This document shows, piece by piece, positions 1 through 9,120 of a stretch of DNA of 50,694 nt; position 1 is the stretch's first letter; each line of letters starts with the position of its first letter. The notes under the pieces were generated by a model. The model was not told where the DNA came from. It ran no database searches and was given only the letters and a program-made list of their open reading frames with translations. The position numbers and the translations under genes were made by a program. Origin of the DNA: Mycobacterium sp. UM_CSW (GTDB taxonomy: Bacteria > Actinomycetota > Actinomycetes > Mycobacteriales > Mycobacteriaceae); contig NZ_AUWQ01000036.1 in assembly GCF_000455205.1 (NCBI RefSeq), forward strand, positions 1 to 50,694, written 5' to 3'.

Positions 1-1
1 C

Positions 2-127
2 GCCGAACCGACCGTCGCCAACGTCTACGCCGGGCACCACCCGACCTTCTACGCGGCACCCGAAATCCCGCACGACGGGTTTCTGGCCGATTTCCTGATG
101 CGCAACAAGGGATTTGTCAGGGACTAA
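2..127 (+). CDS. C-terminal end of an unidentified protein (partial)
   Basis: An open frame enters from the left edge and gives 41 residues before a TAA at 125-127, ending in the residues MRNKGFVRD. Codon use is typical of the window (G or C in most third positions), so this looks like the true end of a gene. There is no motif I can assign to a family. It converges on the cutinase gene with an 11-bp gap. The function is not recognisable from this tail, and the start lies outside the window. Confidence 0.6.
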   Translation, partial: AEPTVANVYAGHHPTFYAAPEIPHDGFLADFLMRNKGFVRD

Positions 128-138
128 TCCCGGTCCGC

Positions 139-900
139 TCAGCTGCCGAAGCCCCCGCCGGTTGGCGACGCGACGACCGTCGTCGGCGCCGCGGGACCCG
201 CCGGGGCGGCTGGACCCTCGCCGAGGCGGCTCAGCGCGAAGGCGACGCCTTTGTCGATCATCGCCCCGTCGTCGGCGTAGGCATCGTGGGCGGCGAAGTT
301 CATGCCGTCGGAGCACACCGGGTCCTCAGGGGCGCACACCTTGATGGTCTTGCCCTGATACAGCGGACCGATCGAGACCTGGGGCTGGTTGAGGAAGTTC
401 ATCGCCCGGACGTTCGGCATTCCGAACAGCACCACCGAGGAGACGTGGTTGGCGACGTCCGGACCCAGCGGTTTCGGCACGGTCGCAGGATCCACCCCGT
501 CCGGCACGGAGGACGAGGTGACGAACCCCATCACGGCCGCGCCCTGGGAAAAGCCGCCGAGCACCATCTTGGTGTTGGGGCAGTCGTGCGCCATCGACAC
601 CACGTGCGCGCCTGCGTCCCTGATGCCGTCGAGACCCGTCGCCCACTCCTGGCTGGCGGGATAGTTGACCGGATAGATGTCGAAGGACCTTGCGCCGACT
701 CGCGAGCGGAGGGTGTCGGCGAACGCCTGGCCGGTCGCGCCAAGGCCGGGCGGCTCACCGGTCCCGCGGGCGAACACCACCTGCACGTCGGGACATTGGG
801 CGGAGGCGGCGGGGAGCGCGCCGGAGAGGACCGAGGCGCTAAGGCCGGCCGCCGCGACGACTGCTGGACCAAGGAAACGAGGGAGGTGACGTGCGATCAT
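139..900 (-). CDS. secreted cutinase-family serine esterase
   Basis: This 253-aa protein begins with a classic Sec signal peptide (basic MIARHLPR, a hydrophobic stretch of about 20 residues, cleavage probably after AASA at residue 34). The mature part starts with the cutinase hallmark CPDVQVVFARGTGEP. The nucleophile lies in GGFSQGAAV (Ser118), and the catalytic Asp193 and His205 fall in the DPVC...AAHDAY segment typical of mycobacterial cutinase-like proteins (CULPs). Such enzymes hydrolyse ester bonds of lipids or phospholipids outside the cytoplasmic membrane. The last 25 residues are an Ala/Pro/Gly-rich tail. The ATG at 900 is the only start that keeps the full signal peptide. I cannot say which M. 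tuberculosis CULP is the ortholog. Confidence 0.93.
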   Translation of the reverse strand: MIARHLPRFLGPAVVAAAGLSASVLSGALPAASAQCPDVQVVFARGTGEPPGLGATGQAFADTLRSRVGARSFDIYPVNYPASQEWATGLDGIRDAGAHVVSMAHDCPNTKMVLGGFSQGAAVMGFVTSSSVPDGVDPATVPKPLGPDVANHVSSVVLFGMPNVRAMNFLNQPQVSIGPLYQGKTIKVCAPEDPVCSDGMNFAAHDAYADDGAMIDKGVAFALSRLGEGPAAPAGPAAPTTVVASPTGGGFGS

Positions 901-1139
901 GCCGCAATTGTGCCCAACTGAACCCCCGCCTAAACAGTGATCTTCCGGCGAAATATTTCAGATCCGTAAAACCTCCGGCGGACGCGCGGCAGCGCGCCGG
1001 CGAGCGATTCGCGACGGCGACCGATTGCCGGGCCGGGGCGCGGGCCTATCCCGCGGTGTGGTCTGCTTGCTGTAGTCCGAGTCGAGGCACACGGTCGAGC
1101 CAGCGCCGCCCCTCGCGCGCAATTCGGAGTGAAGCGGCA

Positions 1140-2060
1140 ATGAACGTGAACGTGATACCTCAGCCCCTTGCGAAGGCCTTCGAAGCGACCGTGGCGCGAG
1201 CCACCGATCGATTGGCAAATCCGGCGCGGGTCTCCGACCCCGACCGGCTGCGCGGCGCCGTTTCCGGCAAGACGGTACTGGTGACCGGTGCGTCGTATGG
1301 CATCGGCGAGGCGACGGCCCGCAAGATGGCCGCCGCGGGAGCGACGGTCCTGATCGTCGCGCGGTCCGCGGAACGGCTCGAGGACATCGCGGCGGCAATC
1401 AACGCCGGCGGCGGCCGGGCGGTCGCCTACCCGACCGACCTGACCGACGAGTCCGCGGTCAGCGAGCTGACGAAGCAGGTCACCGAGGAGTACGGCGCGG
1501 TGGACATCGTGGTGAGCAACGCGGGCAAGTCGTTGCGTCGCAGCCTGCATGATCAGTACGACCGCCCCCATGACTTCCAGCGCACCATCGGCATCAACTA
1601 CCTCGGACCGATCTGGCTGCTGCTGGGCCTGCTGCCGGCCATGCGCGAGCGCGGCGGCGGGCACATCGTGAACGTGTCGAGCGTCGGGGTGCGCGTCGTC
1701 CCCGGCCCGCAGTGGGGCGCCTACCAGGCCTCCAAGGGCGCATTCGACCGCTGGTTGCGCAGCGTCGCCCCGGAATTGCACGTCGACGGCGTGGACGTCA
1801 CGGCGGTCTACTTCGCGCTGGTCCGTACCCGGATGATCGCGCCCACACCGATTTTGGGCCGGCTTCCCGGCCTGTCCCCGGACGAGGCCGCCGACGCGAT
1901 CGCCAAGGCGGTGATCGAGCGGCCCCGCACCAACGAACCCCCGTGGGTGTGGCCGGCCGAGCTGGCCTCGGTGCTGCTGGCCGGGCCCGCCGATCGCGCG
2001 GCCCGGCTGTGGCACCGGCGTTTCTTCGCCGACGCCGACGACCAAGAGGCCGAACGATGA
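1140..2060 (+). CDS. short-chain dehydrogenase/reductase
   Basis: The 306-aa product has an N-terminal extension of about 45 residues before the Rossmann nucleotide motif TGASYGIG (49-56), then an SNAG segment near 126, a catalytic Ser near 181, and YQASK (Tyr195, Lys199). This is the full catalytic set of a classical SDR that uses NAD(P)H to interconvert alcohols and ketones. The ATG at 1140 is chosen because GGAG sits about 8 bases upstream; the open frame runs further up but without a ribosome binding site. The stop overlaps the start of the following acyl-CoA synthetase gene (ATGA), so the two are translationally coupled and probably act on the same acyl or lipid intermediate. The substrate cannot be read from the sequence. 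Confidence 0.9.
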   Translation: MNVNVIPQPLAKAFEATVARATDRLANPARVSDPDRLRGAVSGKTVLVTGASYGIGEATARKMAAAGATVLIVARSAERLEDIAAAINAGGGRAVAYPTDLTDESAVSELTKQVTEEYGAVDIVVSNAGKSLRRSLHDQYDRPHDFQRTIGINYLGPIWLLLGLLPAMRERGGGHIVNVSSVGVRVVPGPQWGAYQASKGAFDRWLRSVAPELHVDGVDVTAVYFALVRTRMIAPTPILGRLPGLSPDEAADAIAKAVIERPRTNEPPWVWPAELASVLLAGPADRAARLWHRRFFADADDQEAER

Positions 2061-3637
2061 CCGACGGCGTGGTCACCACCGCGTTCCGCGCGCTGCTGCG
2101 CTCCCGACTGCTCAGCCCGCCTTCGCCGGTCGCGACGGTGCGGCTCATTCGCGAGGCGCGCCGCGGCGGCACCAATCCCTACACGCTGCTGGCGGTCACG
2201 GCGGCTCGCTGGCCCGACCGCGCCGCGATCATCGACGACTGCGGCGTTCCAGGCGCCCTCACCTACCGCGAGCTGCGCTCGGAAACGGAATCCCTTGCCT
2301 GCAGGTTGTCCGGCGCCGGGGCCGGTCCCGGTCAAGCCGTCGGGCTGATGTGCCGCAACGGGCAGGGCTTCGTCAAGGGCTTCTTCGCCGCCGCGCTGAT
2401 CGGCGCCGACGTCGTGCTCGTCAACACGGACTTCCGCACCGACGCGCTGGCCGCCGCACTGAGTGGCCACAGGATCACGACGATGGTCGCCGACGACGAG
2501 TTCGCGGAACGGGTGCGCGCCGCCGATCAGTCGGTTGCCCTCGTCGACCCGGCGGCGGTCGGTGCACGCGACGAAGGCCGGCGGCCTTCGAGACCCGACG
2601 TGGCCGCGCCCGGCCGGATCATCCTGCTGACGTCCGGTACGACGGGCAGGCCCAAGGGTGTGCCGCGCACACCGCAGCTGCGTTCGGCGGTGGGCGTCTG
2701 GGTGACGATCCTGGATCGCACCGGGTTGCGGACCGGGTCGCGGATCTCGGTGGCGATGCCGATGTTTCACGGGTTGGGGCTCGGCATGCTGATGCTGACC
2801 GTAGCCCTCGGCGGGACGGTCCTGACGAATCGACACTTCGACGCCGAGGCCGCGCTCGCGCAGGCATCGCTGCATCGCGCCGACGCCTTCACCGCGGTGC
2901 CGGTCGTGCTGGCGCGCATCCTGGACCTGCCGGAGCGGGTGCGGGCGCGAAACCCGTTGCCCTACCTGCGTGTGGTGCTGTCCAGTGGGGACCGGCTGGA
3001 TCCCAGCCTCGGGCAGCGGTTCATGGACGCCTACGGCGACATTCTCTACAACGGCTACGGCTCAACGGAAGTCGGCATCGGGGCGCTGGCCACGCCGGCC
3101 GACCTGCGCGAGGCCCCCGAGACGGTCGGAAAACCCGTCGCCGGCTGCCCGGTGCGCATCTTCGACAAGAACGACCGACCCGTCGGCCCGCGCGTCACGG
3201 GCCGCATCTTCGTCGGCGGCGAGCTGGCCAGCGAGGGCTACACCGACGGTGGTGCCAAAGCCGTCGTCGGCACCATGACCAGCACCGGCGACATGGGCTA
3301 CCTCGACAACTCGGGCCGGCTCTACATCGTCGGCCGCGAGGACGACATGATCATCTCCGGCGGCGAGAACGTCTACCCGCGCGCGGTCGAGAACGCGCTC
3401 GCCGAGCACCCCGACATCGCCGACAACGCGGTCATCGGCGTTCCCGACGAACAGTTCGGTCAAAGGCTGGCCGCCTTCGTGGTCCCGCAGCCCGGGCGCA
3501 GCCTCGACCCGGAGGCGCTGCGGGATTACCTGAAGGGCAGGGTTTCCCGCTTCGAGCAGCCGCGCGACATCAACATCGTCGAGAGCATCCCGCGCAACCC
3601 CGCGGGCAAGGTGGTGCGCAAGGAGCTGTCGACCTAG
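2057..3637 (+). CDS. fadD12: fatty-acid/acyl-CoA synthetase, FadD12-like
   Basis: This 526-aa AMP-forming ligase would activate a carboxylic acid to acyl-AMP and then acyl-CoA. The P-loop [12 protein letters not shown], the core motif YGSTEVGIG, the STGDMGYLD block, the hinge GREDDMIISGGENVYP and a C-terminal Lys in NPAGKVVRKEL are all intact. The overall sequence closely resembles what I remember of M. tuberculosis FadD12 (Rv1427c), which is the basis for the symbol. The ATG overlaps the stop of the upstream SDR by four bases. The gene ends seven bases before the convergent ctpI stop. In M. tuberculosis fadD12 is not next to ctpI, so this neighbourhood is rearranged. Confidence 0.88.
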   Translation: MTDGVVTTAFRALLRSRLLSPPSPVATVRLIREARRGGTNPYTLLAVTAARWPDRAAIIDDCGVPGALTYRELRSETESLACRLSGAGAGPGQAVGLMCRNGQGFVKGFFAAALIGADVVLVNTDFRTDALAAALSGHRITTMVADDEFAERVRAADQSVALVDPAAVGARDEGRRPSRPDVAAPGRIILLTSGTTGRPKGVPRTPQLRSAVGVWVTILDRTGLRTGSRISVAMPMFHGLGLGMLMLTVALGGTVLTNRHFDAEAALAQASLHRADAFTAVPVVLARILDLPERVRARNPLPYLRVVLSSGDRLDPSLGQRFMDAYGDILYNGYGSTEVGIGALATPADLREAPETVGKPVAGCPVRIFDKNDRPVGPRVTGRIFVGGELASEGYTDGGAKAVVGTMTSTGDMGYLDNSGRLYIVGREDDMIISGGENVYPRAVENALAEHPDIADNAVIGVPDEQFGQRLAAFVVPQPGRSLDPEALRDYLKGRVSRFEQPRDINIVESIPRNPAGKVVRKELST

Positions 3638-3644
3638 GCGCCGG

Positions 3645-6600
3645 CTATTGCTTGTCCTTGGGTTCCAGCGCGGCGACCCGGTTGGCCAGCCAGTTGGGCG
3701 CCAGCACCGACACGGCGGTGGCACCCGCCGTCGAACCGATCACGCCGGACCAGGCGACCGGCCCCAGGGGCGTGCAGCCGAAGAACTGGCTGACGCCCGG
3801 GGTCTGCACGATGGCGACCAGCACACCCGCGCTGCCCAGCGCGGTGGCCAGGACCAGCGGGCTGTGGCGGCGGGTCAGCAGGGTCTGCGCGAGCTGCGTG
3901 CTCACCAGCGCCGTGAGACCCATTGTCGACGTGCGGCGTTCGGTGCCCGGAGTCCAACGCCCGATGGCCCAGGCCGCCGTCGCGCCGGCGGCGGTGACGG
4001 CGCCGCGGGTGACGATCTGGCGCATGAGCGGCGCGTCGAGCGACGGCGAGGGTTCGGACAGCGCCGCCAGCTGGAAGGCCCGCTGCATTTCCTCGGCGTC
4101 GCGATCGGCGCCGTCCTCATCGTCTTCTGGTTGCGGGTATTGCGGCGTGACGGCCACCGCGAGCGCGGGAAACATGTCGGTGAGCAGGTTCACCAGCAGC
4201 AGTTGACGCGTGCCGACCGGCGCCCGGCCGGTGCCCAACGCGGTGCCGATGATGGTGAAGAGCACCTCGCCCACGTTGCCGCCGACCAGGATGCTGACGG
4301 CGTCGCGCACCCCGCCCCACATGCCGCGGCCCTCGACCAGCGCGTCGAGCAGGACGCCGAGGTCGTCGTCGGTCAAGACGATGTCGGCGGCCCCGCGGGC
4401 GGCCGACGACCCGCGACCGCTGACCCCGATGCCGACGTCGGCCATCCGGATCGCGGCGGCGTCGTTGGCCCCGTCGCCGACCATCGCGACCGCCTGCCCG
4501 CTGTGCTGCAACGCCGCGACGATCTGCACCTTCTGCTCGGGGCTGACGCGGGCGAACACCTGCACGTCGGCGGCGAGTCTGGCCCGGGCGTCCTCGTCGA
4601 GCGCGGCCAGTTCGGCCCCGGTGGCCTCACGTGCATCCGACGGCAGCCCCAGCTGACGCGCGATCGCCCGGGCGGTGACGGGATGGTCGCCGGTGATCAG
4701 CACGACCCGGCGTCCGGCCTGCACCAGCGCCTCGATCAGCGGCCGCGCCGACGGGCGCGCGGTGTCGGCCAATCCCACAAAGCCGACCAGCTCCAGGTCG
4801 TGCGCGGCGGCGTCGACGCTGTCGGCGTCGGTGTCCTCCTCGGCGGTCCCGCGGTCCCAGTTGCGCCGGGCCACCGCCAGCACGCGCAGGCCTTCCCCGG
4901 CGAGACTCAACACCAACGACTCGGCATGGTCTTGGTCGCCGTTGCCTTCGGCGAACCGGCAGCGCGGCAGGATCTCCTCGGGGGCGCCCTTGACCATCAG
5001 CATCGGCTCCGCCGTCGCGGCGGTGGCGGTGACGATGGAGGCAGAGTAGCCGCGACTGGACTCGAACGGCACCTCGGCGAGCACGGTCCATTCCGAATCC
5101 GCCTGACCATCAAGGGAATTGGCGGCGGTCAGGATGGCCTCGTCGGTGGCGTGCGCGTGCCCCTGCCCGTTGTGCGGCTGGGTGCACGCGCGCGCGGCGA
5201 TGCGCAGCACCTCGGCGGCCCGCGGCTCGGCGGGATCCGGGAAGGGGCCGTCCGCGCTCGTCTCCTGCGGCACCGCCCGGACGAGGCGCAGGCGGTTCTC
5301 GGTGAGGGTGCCGGTCTTGTCGAAGCACACCGTCTGGACGCGGCCCAGCGCTTCGACGGCGCGTGGGGTGCGGACCAGCACGCCGCGCCGCGACAACCGC
5401 TGGGCCGCGGCGAGCTGGGACAGGGTGGCCACCAGCGGGAGGCCCTCCGGGACGGCGGCCACCGCGATCGCGACGCCGTCGGCGACCGCCTGGCGCAGCG
5501 AACCCTGGTGCGCCAGGGCCAATCCGGTCACCGCCGCGCCGCCGGCAAGCGTCAGCGGAAGCACCTTGCTGGTCAATTCCCGCAACCGCGCCTGCACCCC
5601 GGCGGCCGACTCGACATCGGCGATCGCCGACATCGCCCGTTGCGCGGCGGTGCCGGCGCCGGTGGCCACCACGATCGCCCGGGCGCGGCCGGCGACGATG
5701 GTGCTGCCCTCGAAAAGCATGCTGGCCCGGTCGGAGTCCGTGACCGCGACGGGATCGACCTGCTTGTCCACCGGCAGCGACTCACCGGTGAGGAAGGACT
5801 CGTCGACCTCCAGGTCCTCGGCCACCAACAGGCGTGCGTCCGCGGGCACCACCTCGGGGGCGGCCAGGTCGATGATGTCGCCCGGGCGCAGCGACTTGGC
5901 GCTCACCGTCACGGTCCGATCGGTCGAACGGGCCGCCTCGAGCCGGCGGCGCGCCGTCGCAACGGTCGGGAGGACGACGCGCCGCGCGTGCCGGTCCTGC
6001 TCGGCGAACAGCTCGGCGACCGCCGCCTCGGCCCGCAGCCGCTGCACCCCGCCCGCGATCGCGTTGGCCGTCATCACGCCCGCGACCAACAGCGCGTCGA
6101 CGTTGCTGCCGACGATCGCCGAGGCCGCCGCGCCCACCGCCAGGATCGGCGTGAGCGGATCGGCGAGCTCGGCCCGCGTCGCGGACAGCAGCCGCCCCAC
6201 CCGGGTGGCCGGGCCTCGCAGCGGCGCGACGAGGGGGTTGTAGGAGAGGTCGTCGAGGACCTGCCGCCAGGGCGCCTCCCCGGGCTCGACGGCCAGCGGA
6301 CGCGTGCGGCTGGCCAGCCGCGAGTAAACGATTTCGGGATCCAGGGCGTGCCACGCGGTCAGCGGCTGCGGCGTGGGGTCCGGCAACCGGAGCGCCCGGG
6401 TGGCCGAGAAGACGCCCGATACCAACGCGGCCGCGGCGGCGGCGTTGACCGGGTTGAGCCAGCGCTGCACCGCCAACGGATTGGCCGTTCCGGGCTCGCC
6501 GGTGACCAGCAACAACCCGGCCAGCGTGCTGCCGCCCTTGGCCAGGCGCACCGACGATTCGGTGGCCTCCCTGGCCACCGGCAGCGTCGAGAGGATCCGC

Positions 6601-8477
6601 ACCGCCGCGGCGAGGTCCGTGCCGGTGATGATGTCGGCGGTCCACGGCGTCGCGGCCTGCGGATCGTCCAGCGCCACGCCGACGTCGGCGACGGCCAGGG
6701 CCGCCAACGTGTCGGTGGACGCGAAATCCCGGTGTACGGCGGTGATCAGCAGCACCGGCCCGCGGTCCGTCCGCAGATCGCGGACCAACTGCAGCAGCGG
6801 CGTGCCCGCCGGGTGGCTCACCGCCACGCTCGCGGTCAGGTCCTCGGTGCCCGCCACGTGACGCAGCACCACCCGCGCCCCGGTCCGGTGGGCCGTCTGC
6901 AACAGCGGGATCGCGAACGGGTCGACCTCCCATCCCACGTCGACGCCGCCGACGCGTTCACCGTCGACGATGAGGTCGGCGTGCTCAAGGCCCTGGGCGG
7001 GCGTCGCCGACGGCTCCTGGGCGCGGAGCCACCGCAGGCGCGCCCCGGTGGCCGGCAATTCGTCGGGGTCGGGGTCGGGCGCCTCTTCACCGTGCAGCAG
7101 CGCGTCGGCGACCTCGTAGACCCGGTCCTCGTCCCAGCCGGGCACGTCTCCTCTGGCCTGCAGCACCGCGCGGTTGTCGCCGCGCAGCGCCGCGCCGTCG
7201 ATGACGACCACCTTGACCCGATCCAGCCGGCGCAGCGCGCCGGGGTCCAGGATCAGTTGCCCGGCGTTGGCGAGGCCGCGCCCCAGCACCGCGGCGAAGG
7301 TCTGACGGCCCACGTGCGCGGCGCGCGGCACGCCGGCCAGCAGCGCCCCGGCCGCGTCTTCGGTGCCACCGCCGGCCAGCAGCGCACCGGCCGCGGCGAT
7401 CAGCGAGGCGTTCGCGGCCTGATCGACGTACTCCTCGACCGGGCCGGCCATGGAACCCTTCGCGGTGTCGATGGCGGCGTCGATCGCCCCGCCGACCACC
7501 ACGTGCGAGACCTCGCCGGCGGCCGCCGCGGCCCAGTTGTGCCGCGGGGCCTGCGAGCTGGGTCCGGCCGACGAGATGACGGGCACCACCGGCGCCTGGG
7601 GCCGATCCGGCGAGGCCAGCTGGGGCTCCCGCTCCCGCCAGCGCTGACGGTGGGCCGACGCCTCCGAGATCTGCAGGCCGCGTTGCGCCAGGTCCAGCAT
7701 CGGCGTGCCCACCGCCTGGGTCAGGCCGTTGGCCAGGGCCGTCGAGGCGCTCAGCGCGATGTCGGTGCCGACGCGACCCAGCCGCGACTCCAGGACGGCC
7801 ACCACCCGCGGCTGGTGATTGAGCAGGGCGGCCGCGGCGCGCGCGCTGCGCGGCGCGACGGGCAGGTGGCCCAGCCAGCCGGTCACCGCGGCGCCAATGG
7901 CCGCGACATCCATCGCCGCCGCGGTGAACGGGACCAGAATCGCCAACGGGTTACCCGGGTCGGCAAACGGCGCGGTGCGGCTTATCGCCTTGGGTCCGGT
8001 GAAAGCCAGGTCGGCGGCCACGCTGCACACCGTTTCCCGGACTTCGTCCAGCACCTGGTCGGCGTCGGCGTCGGCGTCGAGTTCGACCACGAGCCGGCCC
8101 AGCGCGCCCTCGACGTGGGCCGTGGCGACGCCCGGAATCCTGCGAACCGGTTCCTCCACCACCGCTGCGTGTTCGTGCCAGCTGGGGAACGGCAGCAGTG
8201 GATCCAGGTCCAGATGTACTCGCCGCCCGCTGTGCCAGCGCACCGGCGGGGCGACACCGTTGGGGGAGGAGCCGTTGGACGCGGCGCTGATGCCGATCGC
8301 CCGGCCGGTCGTGTGGGCCATCGACGAAACCACCGGGCTGGCCAATTCCATCACCGGGCTGGCGAACAGCTGCACCGCGCCCGCGGCGCCGGCCGCAGTG
8401 GAGACGCCGGCTCGTACCACCTGCGCGGCTCCGCCGGTCACGCCAGCGACGACGCTGGCTACACCCGGAATCCTCAT
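3645..8477 (-). CDS. ctpI: CtpI, very large P-type cation ATPase
   Basis: The 1610-aa product is about three times the size of a minimal P-type ATPase and matches the architecture of mycobacterial CtpI (Rv0107c). A long N-terminal half contains degenerate metal-associated (HMA-like) and pseudo-ATPase segments. The true ATPase core follows: actuator loop TGESLPV, phosphorylation site CFDKTGTLTEN, hinge MVGDGANDAA and C-terminal membrane helices. It should couple ATP hydrolysis to cation export or uptake at the cytoplasmic membrane; the ion is unknown. I start at the ATG at 8477 (MRIPGVASV) because AAGGG lies seven bases upstream and this matches the known N terminus; an upstream ATG at 8492 would add five residues. 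A 1755-codon open frame on the opposite strand is a high-GC shadow. Confidence 0.95.
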   Translation of the reverse strand: MRIPGVASVVAGVTGGAAQVVRAGVSTAAGAAGAVQLFASPVMELASPVVSSMAHTTGRAIGISAASNGSSPNGVAPPVRWHSGRRVHLDLDPLLPFPSWHEHAAVVEEPVRRIPGVATAHVEGALGRLVVELDADADADQVLDEVRETVCSVAADLAFTGPKAISRTAPFADPGNPLAILVPFTAAAMDVAAIGAAVTGWLGHLPVAPRSARAAAALLNHQPRVVAVLESRLGRVGTDIALSASTALANGLTQAVGTPMLDLAQRGLQISEASAHRQRWREREPQLASPDRPQAPVVPVISSAGPSSQAPRHNWAAAAAGEVSHVVVGGAIDAAIDTAKGSMAGPVEEYVDQAANASLIAAAGALLAGGGTEDAAGALLAGVPRAAHVGRQTFAAVLGRGLANAGQLILDPGALRRLDRVKVVVIDGAALRGDNRAVLQARGDVPGWDEDRVYEVADALLHGEEAPDPDPDELPATGARLRWLRAQEPSATPAQGLEHADLIVDGERVGGVDVGWEVDPFAIPLLQTAHRTGARVVLRHVAGTEDLTASVAVSHPAGTPLLQLVRDLRTDRGPVLLITAVHRDFASTDTLAALAVADVGVALDDPQAATPWTADIITGTDLAAAVRILSTLPVAREATESSVRLAKGGSTLAGLLLVTGEPGTANPLAVQRWLNPVNAAAAAALVSGVFSATRALRLPDPTPQPLTAWHALDPEIVYSRLASRTRPLAVEPGEAPWRQVLDDLSYNPLVAPLRGPATRVGRLLSATRAELADPLTPILAVGAAASAIVGSNVDALLVAGVMTANAIAGGVQRLRAEAAVAELFAEQDRHARRVVLPTVATARRRLEAARSTDRTVTVSAKSLRPGDIIDLAAPEVVPADARLLVAEDLEVDESFLTGESLPVDKQVDPVAVTDSDRASMLFEGSTIVAGRARAIVVATGAGTAAQRAMSAIADVESAAGVQARLRELTSKVLPLTLAGGAAVTGLALAHQGSLRQAVADGVAIAVAAVPEGLPLVATLSQLAAAQRLSRRGVLVRTPRAVEALGRVQTVCFDKTGTLTENRLRLVRAVPQETSADGPFPDPAEPRAAEVLRIAARACTQPHNGQGHAHATDEAILTAANSLDGQADSEWTVLAEVPFESSRGYSASIVTATAATAEPMLMVKGAPEEILPRCRFAEGNGDQDHAESLVLSLAGEGLRVLAVARRNWDRGTAEEDTDADSVDAAAHDLELVGFVGLADTARPSARPLIEALVQAGRRVVLITGDHPVTARAIARQLGLPSDAREATGAELAALDEDARARLAADVQVFARVSPEQKVQIVAALQHSGQAVAMVGDGANDAAAIRMADVGIGVSGRGSSAARGAADIVLTDDDLGVLLDALVEGRGMWGGVRDAVSILVGGNVGEVLFTIIGTALGTGRAPVGTRQLLLVNLLTDMFPALAVAVTPQYPQPEDDEDGADRDAEEMQRAFQLAALSEPSPSLDAPLMRQIVTRGAVTAAGATAAWAIGRWTPGTERRTSTMGLTALVSTQLAQTLLTRRHSPLVLATALGSAGVLVAIVQTPGVSQFFGCTPLGPVAWSGVIGSTAGATAVSVLAPNWLANRVAALEPKDKQ

Positions 8478-8800
8478 TCCGTCACCCTTCAAACCCGTCT
8501 GCCCGCGCCTAATGATCCTGGCGTGTCAGCGGCCTGTCCACAGGTGGCCCGGATGGACGGCGGCGCGATTACACCAGCGAGTGGGGCGCGTCGGACTCGC
8601 TCGGTTGCCAGGGTTGCAATTGCTTCCTGGCAAAAGGTTACCGGGTTGGCGGCGGGCCAAACCTGGGAGAACACGCGGAGGCGGAGAAATCTCCTGGGGA
8701 GACGTCGTCGGAACGACGCGGTCGCGGTGTCGCGCGCCGAACCCGTTGGCGCAGAAGGTGTTTCGGGAACGGCCGAAGTACCAGCCGGGCAGAAAACACA
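8478..8800 (-). other. gene-free, palindrome-rich leader upstream of ctpI
   Basis: No convincing coding frame is present. The stretch contains a nested palindrome: TTGCCAGG (8605-8612) pairs with CCTGGCAA (8626-8633), and GCAATTGC (8616-8623) sits at its exact centre. Two shorter hairpins follow further from ctpI, at 8683-8694 (GGAG/CTCC) and 8703-8718 (CGTCGT/ACGACG). On the ctpI strand these lie roughly 130-240 nt before the start codon, so they could be an operator or an RNA leader. It does not match the M-box seen elsewhere in the window. Function is inferred only from symmetry. Confidence 0.45.
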
Positions 8801-8836
8801 AATGCGCGGTAGCCGTCGGACGGCTACTCGCGCATT
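8801..8836 (-). terminator. strong hairpin terminator of the small gene at 8854-9078
   Basis: AATGCGCG plus GTAGCCGTC pairs with GACGGCTAC plus CGCGCATT, leaving only a one-base bulge and a three-base loop. Read on the minus strand, the hairpin begins 17 bases after the TAG of the small upstream gene and is followed by TGTGTTTTC, a loose U-rich tail. This fits an intrinsic terminator that separates that gene from the ctpI leader. Confidence 0.75.
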
Positions 8837-8853
8837 CGGCTTGGATAAAAGGT

Positions 8854-9078
8854 CTACAAGATCCGGTGATTCGCCCTGCCGACCTGATACCCGGCCGGGA
8901 AGGACTTCTCGATGACCTGCAACTGATGGTTCACCCGGGACTCCAGCTCGAGAACCACGCAACTATCGCCGAGAGATTTCGACTCGAGAACTATGTACCG
9001 CTGACCACAATCGGTGATCGGGTCGCCCGAGTGCAATTTCTCGACCGGCACCGACTCCGGGGTTCCTGCTTCCTCCAT
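8854..9078 (-). CDS. small hypothetical protein, Rv0108c-like by position
   Basis: The product is a 74-aa soluble protein starting MEEAGTPESVPVEKL and ending with TAG at 8854. It has no membrane segment or signal peptide. A GD turn and alternating hydrophobic residues (RYIVLES, CVVLELES) suggest a small beta-barrel or Hint-like fold, but I cannot name a domain. Its place directly upstream of ctpI is the same as Rv0108c in M. tuberculosis, and I infer orthology from this position. An in-frame TTG at 9096 would add six residues; the ATG is preferred. A strong terminator hairpin lies just downstream, which supports a real, independently transcribed gene. Confidence 0.65.
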   Translation of the reverse strand: MEEAGTPESVPVEKLHSGDPITDCGQRYIVLESKSLGDSCVVLELESRVNHQLQVIEKSFPAGYQVGRANHRIL

Positions 9079-9120
9079 CCCAACACGGTAGGTCAATTCC
9101 GCGGGGGAGGGAATAGATCC

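Noticed and set aside
950-959. GAAATATTTC palindrome between cutinase and SDR
   Set aside because: Only 10 bp with an AT-rich core and no second copy; it could be an operator but nothing supports it.
891-1139. Upstream extension of the SDR frame to 891
   Set aside because: The extension has no ribosome binding site, has non-coding composition and runs across the divergent promoter with cutinase; ATG 1140 has a good GGAG.
3648-8915. A 1755-codon open frame antisense to ctpI
   Set aside because: The product is low-complexity Arg/Gly/His-rich without any domain, and it mirrors a complete, clearly recognised P-type ATPase; it is a by-product of high GC content.
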